Shown here: positions 8,036 through 17,602 of the stretch, piece by piece | Position numbering within the stretch: position 1 is the first letter of the stretch | How the letters are laid out: every line of letters begins with the position of its first letter | Notes under the pieces: model-generated | The model's input: the letters and a program-made list of their open reading frames with translations, nothing else | What the model was told of the DNA's origin: nothing | The model's database searches: none | DNA from: Microbacterium sp. EST19A | Lineage (GTDB): Bacteria; Actinomycetota; Actinomycetes; Actinomycetales; Microbacteriaceae | Assembly: GCF_019969685.1 (NCBI RefSeq) | Contig: NZ_JAHXYZ010000001.1 | Coordinates: forward strand, 1,364,001-1,428,000 | DNA: 64,000 bases | Reading direction: 5' to 3' | Program-made: the position numbers and the translations under genes

Positions 8036-8275
8036 TCAGCGCCAGCGGGTGGTCATGAGGAAGCCGATGAGGGCGATGCCGAGGCCGATGGCCAGGTTCC
8101 AGTTGCTCAGACCCGGGATCGGGAACTGCATGCCGGAGATGTAGAACACGAGGATCCACGCGAGACCGAGCAGCATGAAGCCGATCATCACCGGCTTGAA
8201 CCACACGGCGTTGGGAGCGGAGTCGCCTTCGGCGCGCTCGACGGCGGGTTCTTCGGTCTTACGCTCACGTGCCAT
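8036..8275 (-). CDS. crgA: Cell division protein CrgA
   Basis: 79 residues, close to the 80-95 residues usual for CrgA. Two transmembrane helices (about 30-50 and 58-75) are joined by the short loop FPIPGLSNWN, the hallmark of the family (PF06781), and the protein ends in a basic MTTRWR. CrgA binds FtsZ, FtsQ and penicillin-binding proteins at the septum and coordinates septation with peptidoglycan synthesis. Its location between the rhomboid/ppiA pair and the sortase-trpG genes is conserved across Actinobacteria. Confidence 0.93.
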   Translation of the reverse strand: MARERKTEEPAVERAEGDSAPNAVWFKPVMIGFMLLGLAWILVFYISGMQFPIPGLSNWNLAIGLGIALIGFLMTTRWR

Positions 8276-8353
8276 GCGGACATTCTACCCATGACGCCTA
8301 TCCCGCACCCAGACCTTCGTCCGTCGTACAGGACCGAGCGATAAGATCACGCC

Positions 8354-9148
8354 ATGAGTGCATCCGTCGTGCCTGGGGGGCGACGCCCGCGACGCGAGCG
8401 TCCGCGCTCCCGTGCGACCTTCGCGAGCGTCCTCGGCGAGCTGCTCCTCACCGCCGGCGTCATCGTGCTCCTGTTCGTCGCCTGGCAGATGTGGATCGGC
8501 GACATCATCATCAGCGCGCAGAAGAACGACGAAGGTGCGGCCAGGTCGGAGCAGCTCGCGCAGGGCGAGGCGCCCGAGCTGCCGCCGCTGGTCGAGACCG
8601 ACGAAGGCACCACCGTCTACGAGGCGCCGATTCCGGCGGCGCCCGCCGACGGGGAGTGGTTCGCCCAGATGCACATCCCCCGGTTCGGCAGCGAGTACAA
8701 CTTCGGGATCTACGGCGGCACGAGCCGGTCCCGCACCCTCGACCAGAAGGGCATCGGCGTCTACAAGGATTCCAAGATGCCCGGCGAGGTCGGCAACTTC
8801 TCCATGGCCGGGCACCGCACGACCTGGGGCAAGCCGTTCAATCAGCTCGACAAGCTCCAGATCGGCGACGCGATCGTCGTCGAGACGGTGGACGGGTGGT
8901 ACACCTACCGCTTCCGAACGCTCGAGTACGTGACGCCGACGCAGACCGACGTCCTCGCCGATGTTCCGCAGATGCCCGACCAGCAGACCGGTGAGCAGTA
9001 CGTCACCCTCACCGCCTGCTCGCCGCTATACTCTCTCGCCGAGCGCATCGTCGCCTACGGCGTGTTCGAGAGCTTCCAGCCCCGGGCCGAGGGCCCTCCG
9101 ACCGCCCTCACCGATCCGCCGCCGCCCCCGGCCGCGCCGTCGATCTGA
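8354..9148 (+). CDS. Class E sortase
   Basis: 264 residues. An Arg-rich cytoplasmic N-terminus precedes one membrane anchor (VLGELLLTAGVIVLLFVAWQMWI); a sortase domain follows outside. Catalytic residues: His154 in AGHRTTWG, Cys222 in TLTACSP and Arg231 in LAERIV. The proline-rich tail PPPPPAAPS is low complexity. Class E sortases anchor or polymerise surface proteins, typically recognising LAxTG-type signals. The conserved neighbourhood suggests a housekeeping role. Confidence 0.92.
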   Translation: MSASVVPGGRRPRRERPRSRATFASVLGELLLTAGVIVLLFVAWQMWIGDIIISAQKNDEGAARSEQLAQGEAPELPPLVETDEGTTVYEAPIPAAPADGEWFAQMHIPRFGSEYNFGIYGGTSRSRTLDQKGIGVYKDSKMPGEVGNFSMAGHRTTWGKPFNQLDKLQIGDAIVVETVDGWYTYRFRTLEYVTPTQTDVLADVPQMPDQQTGEQYVTLTACSPLYSLAERIVAYGVFESFQPRAEGPPTALTDPPPPPAAPSI

Positions 9149-9176
9149 CCATGGCCGTCTCCGAGGGAGAAGACTG

Positions 9177-9332
9177 ATGTACTCCGCACTCTGGCGTCTG
9201 CTGCCCGGTCCGTGGTGGGTGCGCGTGATCATCCTGGTCGCCGTGATCGCGGCCGTGCTCTACGGGCTGTTCTGGTACGTGTTCCCCTGGGTCAGCCCCA
9301 TCATCACGCCGGGCGAGGTCGACGTCGAATGA
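9177..9332 (+). CDS. Conserved small membrane protein between sortase and trpG
   Basis: 51 residues from ATG 9177 with GAGGGAGAAGACTG upstream as ribosome-binding site. One transmembrane helix (VRVIILVAVIAAVLYGLFWYVF) follows an aromatic start (MYSALWRLLPGPWW). Its stop overlaps the ATG of the next gene (ATGA at 9329-9332), which indicates translational coupling. Function unknown. Confidence 0.8.
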   Translation: MYSALWRLLPGPWWVRVIILVAVIAAVLYGLFWYVFPWVSPIITPGEVDVE

Positions 9333-9961
9333 CGCGCGTGCTCGTCGTCGACAACCACGACAGCTTCGTGCACACCCTGGTCGGCTACCTCCACGAGCTG
9401 GGCGCCGAGACCACGATGATCGAGTCGGATGCGACGGATGCCGCGGCCCTCGAACAGCTCTTCCCCGACTTCGACGCCGTGCTGCTCTCCCCCGGACCCG
9501 GTGCCCCGTCCGACGCCGGTGCGTCGCTCGACGCCGTGCGTATCGCCACGCGGATGCGGATGCCGCTCCTCGGCGTGTGCCTCGGCCACCAGGCGATCGG
9601 AGAGGCTTTCGGAACGCCCGTGACCGAGGCGCGCGAACTCATGCACGGGATGGTGTCGTCCGTGACGCACGACGGCTCCGCACTCTTTGCCGGCATCGCC
9701 TCGCCGTTCGAGGCGGGTCGGTACCATTCGCTGGCGCTCGCGGCATCCGCTCTTCCGGCCGACGTGATCGTGACGGCGTGGACGGAGACAGGCACCGTGA
9801 TGGGGCTCGCGCACCGGGAACTGCCCATCCTCGGGGTGCAGTTCCACCCCGAGAGCGTGCTCACCGAAGGCGGCTACCGGCTGCTCGCGAACTGGCTCGA
9901 ACTCTGCGGAGATGCGGATGCCGTGGCACTCTCCGAGCGCCTGCACCCGCTGTCCCGCTGA
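9329..9961 (+). CDS. trpG: Glutamine amidotransferase component of anthranilate/aminodeoxychorismate synthase
   Basis: 210 residues, class I glutamine amidotransferase. The catalytic triad is complete: Cys84 in GVCLGHQ, His173 and Glu175 in QFHPES. DNHDSF at the N-terminus and SPGPGAP are the TrpG/PabA hallmarks. It hydrolyses glutamine and passes ammonia to a TrpE/PabB partner that is not in the window. In this conserved cluster the gene is called trpG (Rv0013) although pabA is equally possible. It ends 20 bp from the convergent pknB. Confidence 0.93.
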   Translation: MTRVLVVDNHDSFVHTLVGYLHELGAETTMIESDATDAAALEQLFPDFDAVLLSPGPGAPSDAGASLDAVRIATRMRMPLLGVCLGHQAIGEAFGTPVTEARELMHGMVSSVTHDGSALFAGIASPFEAGRYHSLALAASALPADVIVTAWTETGTVMGLAHRELPILGVQFHPESVLTEGGYRLLANWLELCGDADAVALSERLHPLSR

Positions 9962-9981
9962 AGCCAGCCGAAGCCGACGCG

Positions 9982-11673
9982 TTACGACCCGGTGCAGAAC
10001 CGGAGCTCGACCGTGGAGCCGATCGGCACGTCGCCCGGCGCAACCGACATCGAGTGCACGGTTGCCGGCTCCGTGGCCGGGCAGTCCGCCGCCTCGACGG
10101 GTGAGGCGACGAGGCCGAGCTCGGTGAGGTTGGCTGTGGCCGCATCCACCGTCCAGCCGGTGAGGTCGGTGAGCGTCACCTTGCCGCTGGCGACGACCAG
10201 ATCGATCACCGTGCCGGGCGGAACCTCGGCGTCGGCCTTCTCGCTCGCGGTCATCACCGTGTCGGCCTTGATCGCCTTGTCGTTCCGCTGGATCACCGTG
10301 CCGAGTTCGAGCCCCACGTCGAGCAGGGCTTTCTTCGCATCGGCGAGGGCCATGCCCTCCAACGGCGGGACGACCACGACATCCTCACCGGAGGAGACGT
10401 AGAGCGTGACAGCCGCACCTTCCTCGATGGCGACGCCCGCCGCCGGATCCGTGCGGATGACGTTCCCCTCGGCGATGTCGGAGCTCGCCTCGATCACGAT
10501 GGTCGATGTGAGGTCGAGTTTCGCGAGATCGTCTTGCGCGCGCTCGGACGAGACGTTCACGAGGTCGGGGACGACGCGCGAGGAGCTCGGCACCTCGGGC
10601 GGACGCATGCTGATCGTGACGACCCAGAAGAGGACGGATGCCAGCAGCACGGCCAGCAGCGCGACTCCGGCCCAGATCCACGCGACCGGAGGACCGGACT
10701 GGGTGCGGGCCATCGTCGTGTCGGTGCTGAGCTGGCGCAACGAGCGCGCGGTCTCCTGTGCCTGGCGCGGGCTCGGACCGTAGAGCTCGCTCGTCAGTGC
10801 TCCGACCTGCTTGCGGGTGGGAGCGGCGCCGGTGAGGGCGGAGTCGAGGGCGGCACGGAAGTGCGCGGCATCCGGATACCGCTGGTACGGATCCTTGGCG
10901 AGGGCCCGCAGCACGATCGGGTCGAGGGCGCCCGGGGCGTCTTCGTTGACCTCGGTCGGGGGAACGGGGGTCTCGCTGACGTGCTGGTACGCGACGGCCA
11001 CGGGGGACTCGCCCCGGAACGGCTGGCGCCCCGTGAGCAGCTCGTACAGCACGACGCCCGTGGAATAGAGGTCGGCGCGGGCATCGACCGGCTCGCCCTT
11101 GGCCTGCTCCGGGGAGAAGTACGCGGCAGTGCCGATGATCTGCGTCGTCTCGGCGACCGTGGACGACGAGTCGGAGACGGCTCGGGCGATGCCGAAGTCC
11201 ATCACCTTGACCTGGCCCTTGTCGGTGACCATCACGTTGCCCGGCTTGATGTCGCGGTGCACCACACCCGCGCGGTGCGAGTAGTCCAGGGCTTCGAGGA
11301 TGCCGTCGACGTAGCGGACCGCGTCTTCGACGGGCACCGGGCCCTTCGCGATGATGTCCTTCAGCAGGGTGCCGCTGATGAGCTCCATCACGATGTAGGG
11401 CGGGTCGTCTGACGACGGGTCGTTCGACGAGGGGTCACCGGCGTCGAAGACGCGCACGATCGACGGGTGCGCCATGCGCGACGCCGCCTGCGCCTCGAGC
11501 CGGAATCGCGTGCGGAAGGCCGTGTCTCGAGCGAGGTCGGGGTCGAGGATCTTGATCGCGACCGCGCGTCCGAGCGTCAGATCGAATCCGCGGTACACCT
11601 TCGCCATGCCGCCGTGCCCGATGAGCTCGTCGACGCGGTATCGACCCGCGAGAACGCGCGGCTCTGTAGACAC
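9982..11673 (-). CDS. pknB: PASTA-domain Ser/Thr protein kinase PknB
   Basis: 563 residues from GTG 11673, which has AAGGGGGG about eight bases upstream; the open frame upstream is not kinase-like. The kinase domain (about 1-270) has GHGGMAKV, VAIK, HRDIKPGN and DFGIARA. A membrane helix (WIWAGVALLAVLLASVLFWVV) leads to three extracellular PASTA repeats (VPDLVNVSS, VPPLEGMAL, LTDLTGWTV), which sense peptidoglycan fragments and lipid II. It ends the seven-gene operon fhaA-fhaB-stp-rodA-pbpA-pknA-pknB and controls growth and cell-wall synthesis. Confidence 0.95.
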   Translation of the reverse strand: MSTEPRVLAGRYRVDELIGHGGMAKVYRGFDLTLGRAVAIKILDPDLARDTAFRTRFRLEAQAASRMAHPSIVRVFDAGDPSSNDPSSDDPPYIVMELISGTLLKDIIAKGPVPVEDAVRYVDGILEALDYSHRAGVVHRDIKPGNVMVTDKGQVKVMDFGIARAVSDSSSTVAETTQIIGTAAYFSPEQAKGEPVDARADLYSTGVVLYELLTGRQPFRGESPVAVAYQHVSETPVPPTEVNEDAPGALDPIVLRALAKDPYQRYPDAAHFRAALDSALTGAAPTRKQVGALTSELYGPSPRQAQETARSLRQLSTDTTMARTQSGPPVAWIWAGVALLAVLLASVLFWVVTISMRPPEVPSSSRVVPDLVNVSSERAQDDLAKLDLTSTIVIEASSDIAEGNVIRTDPAAGVAIEEGAAVTLYVSSGEDVVVVPPLEGMALADAKKALLDVGLELGTVIQRNDKAIKADTVMTASEKADAEVPPGTVIDLVVASGKVTLTDLTGWTVDAATANLTELGLVASPVEAADCPATEPATVHSMSVAPGDVPIGSTVELRFCTGS

Positions 11674-11716
11674 GGATGACCCCCCTTGGAACGACGTTGA
11701 CTGAGCTGGATCTAGG

Positions 11717-13456
11717 CTACCCGGCGGTTCCGCCTTCGCCGTCACCCTCGCCGTCGTCGCCACCAGGGGCCGTGATCGTCACCGAGAGCGGGGGTGAGGG
11801 GTTGGAGGTGCGCTGGTCGCCACCCGAGCACATGCCCTGGTAGGTCACGATGAGCTGCTGGCCCGCGGCATCCGCCACCTTCACCTGCGCGTTGCGCTGC
11901 GTCGGCTGGAAGTTGGGTCCGCCCGACACGAACGTGCCGTTCTGCAGCGACACGACGTAACCCGAGAGCGTGGAACCGCTCGGGCACGTGAAGCCGGTGC
12001 CCCAGGCGATCGTCACGGTGCCGCCGGCGACCGGGTCACCCGTGATGGTGGGGGCGTCGGTCGGCGTGGGCAGAGCGGTGCGTGCGGCGTAGACCGTGAG
12101 CGCGATCGGCGTCGTGGTGAGCACGTTGCCGGAGGGGGCGACGCTGTACACCTTGCCGACCTCGGCGTCGGTCGGGGCCGGGTCGCCGTCGGCGCAGGTG
12201 ATGTCACTCGCGAAGCCGGCATTCGTGAGGGTCGAGGTCGCCGTGGCGCAGTCCATGCCGTTGAGTTTCAGCGCCGTCACATCGACGCGCGTCTCTGTCG
12301 GCGTGGGCGTGGGCGTGGGTGTCTTGGTCGGCGTGGAGGACGTGCTCGGCGAGGCCGAGGGGTCGTCGTCGCCGCCGCCCTGCTGCGACAGCGCCCAGAT
12401 GGTGCCGCCGAGCACGATCACGAGCAGCGCGATCAGGGCGATGAGCGGCCACGTCCACGGGCTGCGCTTCTTCTTCTCCTTCTCCTCCGCCGCTTCCTCG
12501 GTGGGGAGCTGCGCGGTGGTGGGGAGGATGCGGGTGGCGCCTTCGTCTCCGGCTGCCGACAGCATCCGGGTCGCGTCGTCGTTCCCGGCGATGCCGCCGG
12601 TGGCGATCGCGGGCACGGCGATGGCAGCCGAGTTCAGGTCGCCACGGCGCAGGGCCTGAGCCGCACGGGCGACGGTCGCCGAGGACGACGGCCGATCCGA
12701 CGGCTTCTTGGCGATCATCGCCATGACGAGGTTCTGCACCGGGATCGGCACGGTCGGCGGCAGCGGCGGAGGCTGCTCGTTGATCTGGGCCATCGCGATG
12801 GCGACCTGCGACTCGCCCGTGAACGGGCGCTTGCCCGCCAGGCACTCGTACGCGACGATGCCGAGCGAGTACGTGTCGGTCGCGGGGGACGCCGGGTGAC
12901 CGGAGGCCTGCTCGGGCGACAGGTACTGGACGGTTCCCATGACCTGACCGGTCGCCGTCAGCGGTACCTGGTCGGCGATGCGCGCGATGCCGAAGTCGGT
13001 GATCTTGACGCGACCGTCGGGCGTGATCAGCAGGTTGCCCGGCTTGATGTCACGGTGCACGAGTCCGGCCGCGTGGGCCGCCTGCAGAGCGGATGCCGTC
13101 TGGGCGACGATGTCGAGCGTCTTGTCGGCGCTCAGCGCGCCGTCGCGCTCGAGCACGGTCGACAGGGCCTCACCGGGCACGAGCTCCATGACGAGATAGG
13201 CGCTGCCGTTCTCCTCGCCGTAGTCGAAGACACTGGCGATGCCTTCATGGTTGACGAGCGCCGCGTGCCGCGCCTCTGCGCGGAATCGCTCGAGGAACCC
13301 GGGGTCCCCCATGTACTCGTCCTTGAGGATCTTGATCGCGACGGTACGTCCGATGACGTGATCCGTCGCTTCCCACACCTCGCCCATGCCGCCGATCGCG
13401 ATACGCGACAGCAGCTCGTAGCGACCACCGAACGACACACCCTGCGTCGGCCTCAT
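11717..13456 (-). CDS. pknA: Ser/Thr protein kinase PknA-type with PASTA and Fn3-like ectodomain
   Basis: 579 residues. The kinase domain (1-270) has GGMGEVW, VAIK, HRDIKPGN and DFGIARI. A Glu/Lys segment precedes the membrane helix (WPLIALIALLVIVLGGTIWAL). Outside there is a Ser/Thr/Pro linker (TPTKTPTPTPTPTETR), one PASTA-like module and a C-terminal Fn3-like domain with a Gly/Asp tail. Mycobacterial PknA has no such large ectodomain, so this is a lineage-specific elaboration. ATG overlaps the pbpA stop. Confidence 0.93.
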   Translation of the reverse strand: MRPTQGVSFGGRYELLSRIAIGGMGEVWEATDHVIGRTVAIKILKDEYMGDPGFLERFRAEARHAALVNHEGIASVFDYGEENGSAYLVMELVPGEALSTVLERDGALSADKTLDIVAQTASALQAAHAAGLVHRDIKPGNLLITPDGRVKITDFGIARIADQVPLTATGQVMGTVQYLSPEQASGHPASPATDTYSLGIVAYECLAGKRPFTGESQVAIAMAQINEQPPPLPPTVPIPVQNLVMAMIAKKPSDRPSSSATVARAAQALRRGDLNSAAIAVPAIATGGIAGNDDATRMLSAAGDEGATRILPTTAQLPTEEAAEEKEKKKRSPWTWPLIALIALLVIVLGGTIWALSQQGGGDDDPSASPSTSSTPTKTPTPTPTPTETRVDVTALKLNGMDCATATSTLTNAGFASDITCADGDPAPTDAEVGKVYSVAPSGNVLTTTPIALTVYAARTALPTPTDAPTITGDPVAGGTVTIAWGTGFTCPSGSTLSGYVVSLQNGTFVSGGPNFQPTQRNAQVKVADAAGQQLIVTYQGMCSGGDQRTSNPSPPLSVTITAPGGDDGEGDGEGGTAG

Positions 13457-14907
13457 CTGCCTAGCACCGCCTCAATGACCTTCTTCGCAATCGGAGCGGC
13501 GATGGTGTCGCCGCTGCCTGACTGTCCCTGTCCGCCGCCGTCTTCGACGACGACCGCTACTGCGACCGCGGGGTCGTCCGCCGGTGCGAAACCGGTGAAC
13601 CACAACGTATGCGGCCTGTTTCCGTTCTCTGCCGTCCCGGTCTTACCCGCCACGTCGATCCCGTCTATTCTTGCACCCTGCGCTGCCCCCGTTGAGACGC
13701 TCGCGACCATGGCTGCGGTGATCTGATCGGCCGTCTCCGCTTCCATCGCACGGCCGAACTCGCTCTCCTCGAAGGATCGGATGACCGAGAGGTCGTTCCC
13801 GATCACCGCGTCGACCATCTGCGGGTTCATGACGACCCCGTCGTTGGCGATGCCGGCGGCCACCATGGCGATCTGCAGCGGTGTCGCGGTGACCTGTCCC
13901 TGACCGAATCCGGTGAGGGCCGTCTGCGCGTCGTCGAGTGCTCGCGGGTAGCTCGAGGCCGTCGACTCGAGGGGAGTCGAGAAGCTGCTGTTGAATCCGA
14001 ACTTCTCCGCCATCTGACGGATCGCGTCGTCGCCGACCTCGACGGCCAGCTCGGCCATCGGAATGTTGCAGCTCAGACGGATCGCTTCGGCGACGGTCAC
14101 GGTGTCGCCGCCGCCGCAGGTGCCGCCCCAGGCGTTGGAGACCTGATTGGACGAGCCGGGGAGCGTGTACCGGGCCGGGTTCGGGAGAGTCGAGTCCGGC
14201 GTCCAGTCGCCGCTCGCGAAGGCGGCCGCGGCGACGACCAGCTTGAACGTCGAGCCCGGGGGGTTCAGATCGCCCGCGATGGCGCGGTTGGAGAGAGGCT
14301 TGGTCGGGTCGTCCACGAGCTGGTCGTAGGTCGCGTTCGCGGCATCCGCATCGTGCGAGGCGAGCAGGTTCGTGTCGAAGCCGGGGGTCGAGACCATCGC
14401 CAGGATGCGTCCGGTCTTCGGGTCGATCGCGACGACGGCGCCCTTGAGACCCTGGAGGGCCTCGTACGCCGCGGTCTGGGCGGCGGTGTTCAGCGACAGC
14501 TCCACGCTGAAACCGCGCTGCGGCTGGCCGGAGAGGATTCGCTCGATCTCGGCGAGGAAGGCGTTGGACCCGGTACCGGACAGGTCGGTGTTCATCGCCT
14601 TCTCGATGCCGGTGGCCGAACCGAGTGCCGGGTTGAAGTAGCCGGTCACCGGCTCCCACATCGGGGCATCCGCGTAGACGCGCTGGAACTGGTACTGGTC
14701 GTCGCTCGGGATCGAGGTCGCGATCGCCGCGCCGTCGACGATGATCGACCCGCGCTGGATCTGGTAGCTGTCCAGGCGCGTGCGCTTGTTGTGACTGTTC
14801 TGGGCGAGGCTGTCGGCCTCGACGACCTGGATCCAGCTGCTCGCGGCGAACAGGGCGATGAACATGAACAGCATCACGATGCTGAGGCGGCGGAGTTCTT
14901 TGGTCAT
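13453..14907 (-). CDS. pbpA: Class B penicillin-binding protein PbpA
   Basis: 484 residues. An N-terminal membrane anchor (IVMLFMFIALFAASSWIQVV) precedes the dimerisation and transpeptidase domains. The three active-site motifs are present: Ser219-x-x-Lys222 (STFK), Ser279-Cys280-Asn281 and Lys422-Thr-Gly (KTGTAE). It crosslinks peptidoglycan with the neighbouring RodA glycosyltransferase. It overlaps pknA by four bases and is one base from rodA, so the pair is certainly co-transcribed. The kinases next door probably regulate it. Confidence 0.95.
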   Translation of the reverse strand: MTKELRRLSIVMLFMFIALFAASSWIQVVEADSLAQNSHNKRTRLDSYQIQRGSIIVDGAAIATSIPSDDQYQFQRVYADAPMWEPVTGYFNPALGSATGIEKAMNTDLSGTGSNAFLAEIERILSGQPQRGFSVELSLNTAAQTAAYEALQGLKGAVVAIDPKTGRILAMVSTPGFDTNLLASHDADAANATYDQLVDDPTKPLSNRAIAGDLNPPGSTFKLVVAAAAFASGDWTPDSTLPNPARYTLPGSSNQVSNAWGGTCGGGDTVTVAEAIRLSCNIPMAELAVEVGDDAIRQMAEKFGFNSSFSTPLESTASSYPRALDDAQTALTGFGQGQVTATPLQIAMVAAGIANDGVVMNPQMVDAVIGNDLSVIRSFEESEFGRAMEAETADQITAAMVASVSTGAAQGARIDGIDVAGKTGTAENGNRPHTLWFTGFAPADDPAVAVAVVVEDGGGQGQSGSGDTIAAPIAKKVIEAVLGR

Positions 14908-14908
14908 G

Positions 14909-16294
14909 TCAGCCGATCACCACCCTCGGCTGGCGGCGCACGCCGTCGGAGATGCGCAGCAGGAGCGCGACGATGAGCCAGTTGGCGACGAGCGATGAGC
15001 CGCCGGCCGCGAGGAACGGCGTCGTCAGGCCGGTGAGCGGGATGATGCGCGTGACGCCGCCGACCATGATGAACACCTGCAGGGCGATCGTGAACGACAA
15101 CCCGGTCGCGAGGAGCTTGCCGAAGTCGTCCTGGCCGGCGAGGCCGATGCGCATGCCGCGGCTGACGAACACCATGTAGAGGCAGAGGATCGCGAACAGG
15201 CCGATCAGGCCGAGTTCTTCGCCGAGGCTCGTGATGATGTAGTCGCTGTGCGCGAGGGGCGTGATCTCGGGGCGGCCCTGACCCCAGCCGGTGCCGATGA
15301 GGCCGCCGCGGGCGAGGCCGAACAGGCCCTGCATGGGCTGATAGCCGGCGACGTCGGGGTCGACCTTCGAAGAGTCGAAGAGGAAGAGCCAGTTGGTGAA
15401 ACGACCCTGCACGTAGCTGAGGATCTGTGTGGCCAGGGCGACGCCTGCCACCACGAGGGTCAGGCCGATGAGCACCCAGCTGGTCTTGCCTGTCGCCACG
15501 TAGAGCATCGCGACGAACATGCCGAAGATGAGGGTTCCGGTGCCGAGGTCGCGCTGGAAGATGATGATGCCGAGCGAGATGACCCAGACGACGATCACGG
15601 GTCCGAGCTCGCGCATGCGCGGCCAGGTGATCCCGAGCACCCGTTTTCCGACGGAGGTGAGGCTCTCGCGGGTGCGCACGAGGTAGCCGGCGAAGAAGAT
15701 CGCGAGGCAGATCTTGGCGATCTCGCCGGGCTGGAATGCGAAGGCACCGCCGAGCGAGACCCAGACGGCCGCGTTCGCGTCGTCGATGCGGAGGCCGGGC
15801 ACGAACGGCAGCAGCAGGAGCAGGATGCCGGCGAGTCCGAAGATGTAGGTGTACCGGAACAGGATCCGGTAGTTGCGCAGCAGGATGACGATGGTGATGG
15901 CGCCGGCCAACGAGATGGCGGTCCAGGCGAGTTGCTTGGTGGAGTACGCGTCCCAGCCGGTGTTCGCCTTGGCGATGTCGATGCGGTAGATCATCGCGAT
16001 GCCGAGGCCCGTGAGCAGCGTCGCGATCGGCACGACGAACGGGTCGGCGTCGGCCGCCACGACCCGCAGCACGAAGTGCAGGGCGAAGGCCAGCACGGCG
16101 AGCCCGCCGCCGATCGCGAGCACGACCGGGTCGATGACGCCGAGCGCGCCGAGCTGCACGAGCGTGAGAGACGCGCCGCTGATCGCCAGCGCGAAGAGCA
16201 GCAGCCAGAACTCGCGGTTGCGCTGCGTCTGCGGCATCCGGATGCGCTTCAGCGCCTTGATGACGCTGGTGTCGGCGGCGACGTCGGTGCTCAT
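14909..16294 (-). CDS. rodA: SEDS-family peptidoglycan glycosyltransferase RodA/FtsW
   Basis: 461 residues with about twelve transmembrane helices. The SEDS signature is seen in the C-terminal third: LARGGLIGTGWGQG, then HSDYIITSLGEELGLIGLF and GVTRIIPLTGLTTPFLAAGGSSLVANW. It polymerises lipid II into glycan strands and is the partner of the class B PBP encoded next to it. Pairing with PbpA rather than FtsI suggests a RodA-like role; in rod or coccoid Actinobacteria it acts in polar growth or division. Confidence 0.95.
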   Translation of the reverse strand: MSTDVAADTSVIKALKRIRMPQTQRNREFWLLLFALAISGASLTLVQLGALGVIDPVVLAIGGGLAVLAFALHFVLRVVAADADPFVVPIATLLTGLGIAMIYRIDIAKANTGWDAYSTKQLAWTAISLAGAITIVILLRNYRILFRYTYIFGLAGILLLLLPFVPGLRIDDANAAVWVSLGGAFAFQPGEIAKICLAIFFAGYLVRTRESLTSVGKRVLGITWPRMRELGPVIVVWVISLGIIIFQRDLGTGTLIFGMFVAMLYVATGKTSWVLIGLTLVVAGVALATQILSYVQGRFTNWLFLFDSSKVDPDVAGYQPMQGLFGLARGGLIGTGWGQGRPEITPLAHSDYIITSLGEELGLIGLFAILCLYMVFVSRGMRIGLAGQDDFGKLLATGLSFTIALQVFIMVGGVTRIIPLTGLTTPFLAAGGSSLVANWLIVALLLRISDGVRRQPRVVIG

Positions 16295-17595
16295 CCCTCA
16301 CCTCCGGCCGGGGTCTCGGTCGGCGTGGGCATCGGCGTGGGAAGAGGCGTCTGCTCGATGGCGTTCGCGTCGGCGCCCGCGCGCAGGCGGTCGACGATGG
16401 CCATCGCGTCGGCGAGGGAGCGCGCGGTGATCGTGCGCTCGACCGACGCCCGCTGGTACGGCGGCAGGTTCGCGAGCAGGATGTCGGTGTCTTCGAGGGG
16501 CGTCGACAGCGTGATCGGGCCGATGTTCTGCTGCACGCCCTGGAAGATCACGACGCTGTCGTCATCGGCGCCGATGAAGTAGCGGGTCTGTGTCCAGCTG
16601 TAGGCGGCGAACGCGGCGACACCCAGCATGACGAGGACGACGAGCACACCGGCGATCCAGCCGAGGCGGCGCCGCTTGGCGCGGCGGCGATCCTCTTCGA
16701 TGAGCTCCTCGAGGTACTCGGGGGCTGGTTCGAAGTGACTGGGCTCGTTGGCCGCCTGGCGCACCGGGTGCAGCCAGTTGCCGCGCGTCGCGCGTGCAGG
16801 CGGCACGTAGACGCCGGACGGGTTGGCGGCCGAGCCGACGACCGTGGCGGTGCCGGAGTGGATCGGATGCTGTCCACCCACGTCGACCAGCACGATCGTG
16901 ACGTTGTCGGGTGCTCCGCCGTCCAGGGCGCGCTTGAGCAGGTTGTCGGCGGTGCGGCCGGGGGCGATGCCGAGCTGCATGGCCTTGAGGATCTGCGGCT
17001 CGTCGACCACGCCGGACAGGCCGTCGGAGCAGAGCAGCCAGCGGTCGCCGGGCTGCGTGTGCATGACGAACATGTCGAGCTCGGGATCGGAGTCCATGTC
17101 GCTGAGCACCCGCATGAGCACGGAGCGGCGCGGGTGGTAACGCGCCTCTTCGGGAGTGATGCGGCCGGAGTCCACCAGCCGCTGCACGAACGTGTGGTCG
17201 GCGGTGATCTGGGTCAGCGCGTCGTCGCGGTACAGGTAGATGCGCGAGTCGCCGATGTGGCCGATGACCGCGTATTCGTCGACCATGATGATCGCGCTGA
17301 CGGTGGTGCCGAGGCCGGCGAGTTCCGGGCGGTCCTTCGCGGCGCGGATGAGGTCGCCCGCCGCCGTCGTGACGGCCGCCTGCAGCGATGCCTGCGCGTC
17401 TTCGGTCGAGGCGTAGGCCTGGTCGAGGGGTTCGAGGCGATGGATCGCGATGCTCGAGGCGACGTCGCCGCCGGCGTGGCCGCCCATGCCGTCGGCGACG
17501 ACGAACAGGTTGGCTCCGGAGTACCCGGAGTCCTGGTTGTTGGAGCGGACCTTCCCGGTGTGGGAGATCGCGACGCTCGAGCCTTCGAAGACCAT
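16291..17595 (-). CDS. pstP: PP2C-family Ser/Thr phosphatase (PstP/Stp)
   Basis: 434 residues. The N-terminal PP2C domain (1-240) has the metal-binding motifs VRSNNQDSG, VVADGMGGHAGGD, GHIGDSRIYL, LLCSDGLSG and GGAPDNVTIVLVD. A charged linker (EEDRRRAKRRRLG), one membrane helix and a short extracellular domain ending in TPLPTPMPTPTETP follow. It removes the phosphates placed by PknA and PknB. Its ATG overlaps the rodA start side by four bases (ATGA). Confidence 0.95.
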   Translation of the reverse strand: MVFEGSSVAISHTGKVRSNNQDSGYSGANLFVVADGMGGHAGGDVASSIAIHRLEPLDQAYASTEDAQASLQAAVTTAAGDLIRAAKDRPELAGLGTTVSAIIMVDEYAVIGHIGDSRIYLYRDDALTQITADHTFVQRLVDSGRITPEEARYHPRRSVLMRVLSDMDSDPELDMFVMHTQPGDRWLLCSDGLSGVVDEPQILKAMQLGIAPGRTADNLLKRALDGGAPDNVTIVLVDVGGQHPIHSGTATVVGSAANPSGVYVPPARATRGNWLHPVRQAANEPSHFEPAPEYLEELIEEDRRRAKRRRLGWIAGVLVVLVMLGVAAFAAYSWTQTRYFIGADDDSVVIFQGVQQNIGPITLSTPLEDTDILLANLPPYQRASVERTITARSLADAMAIVDRLRAGADANAIEQTPLPTPMPTPTETPAGGEG

Positions 17596-17602
17596 GCCGG
17601 GG

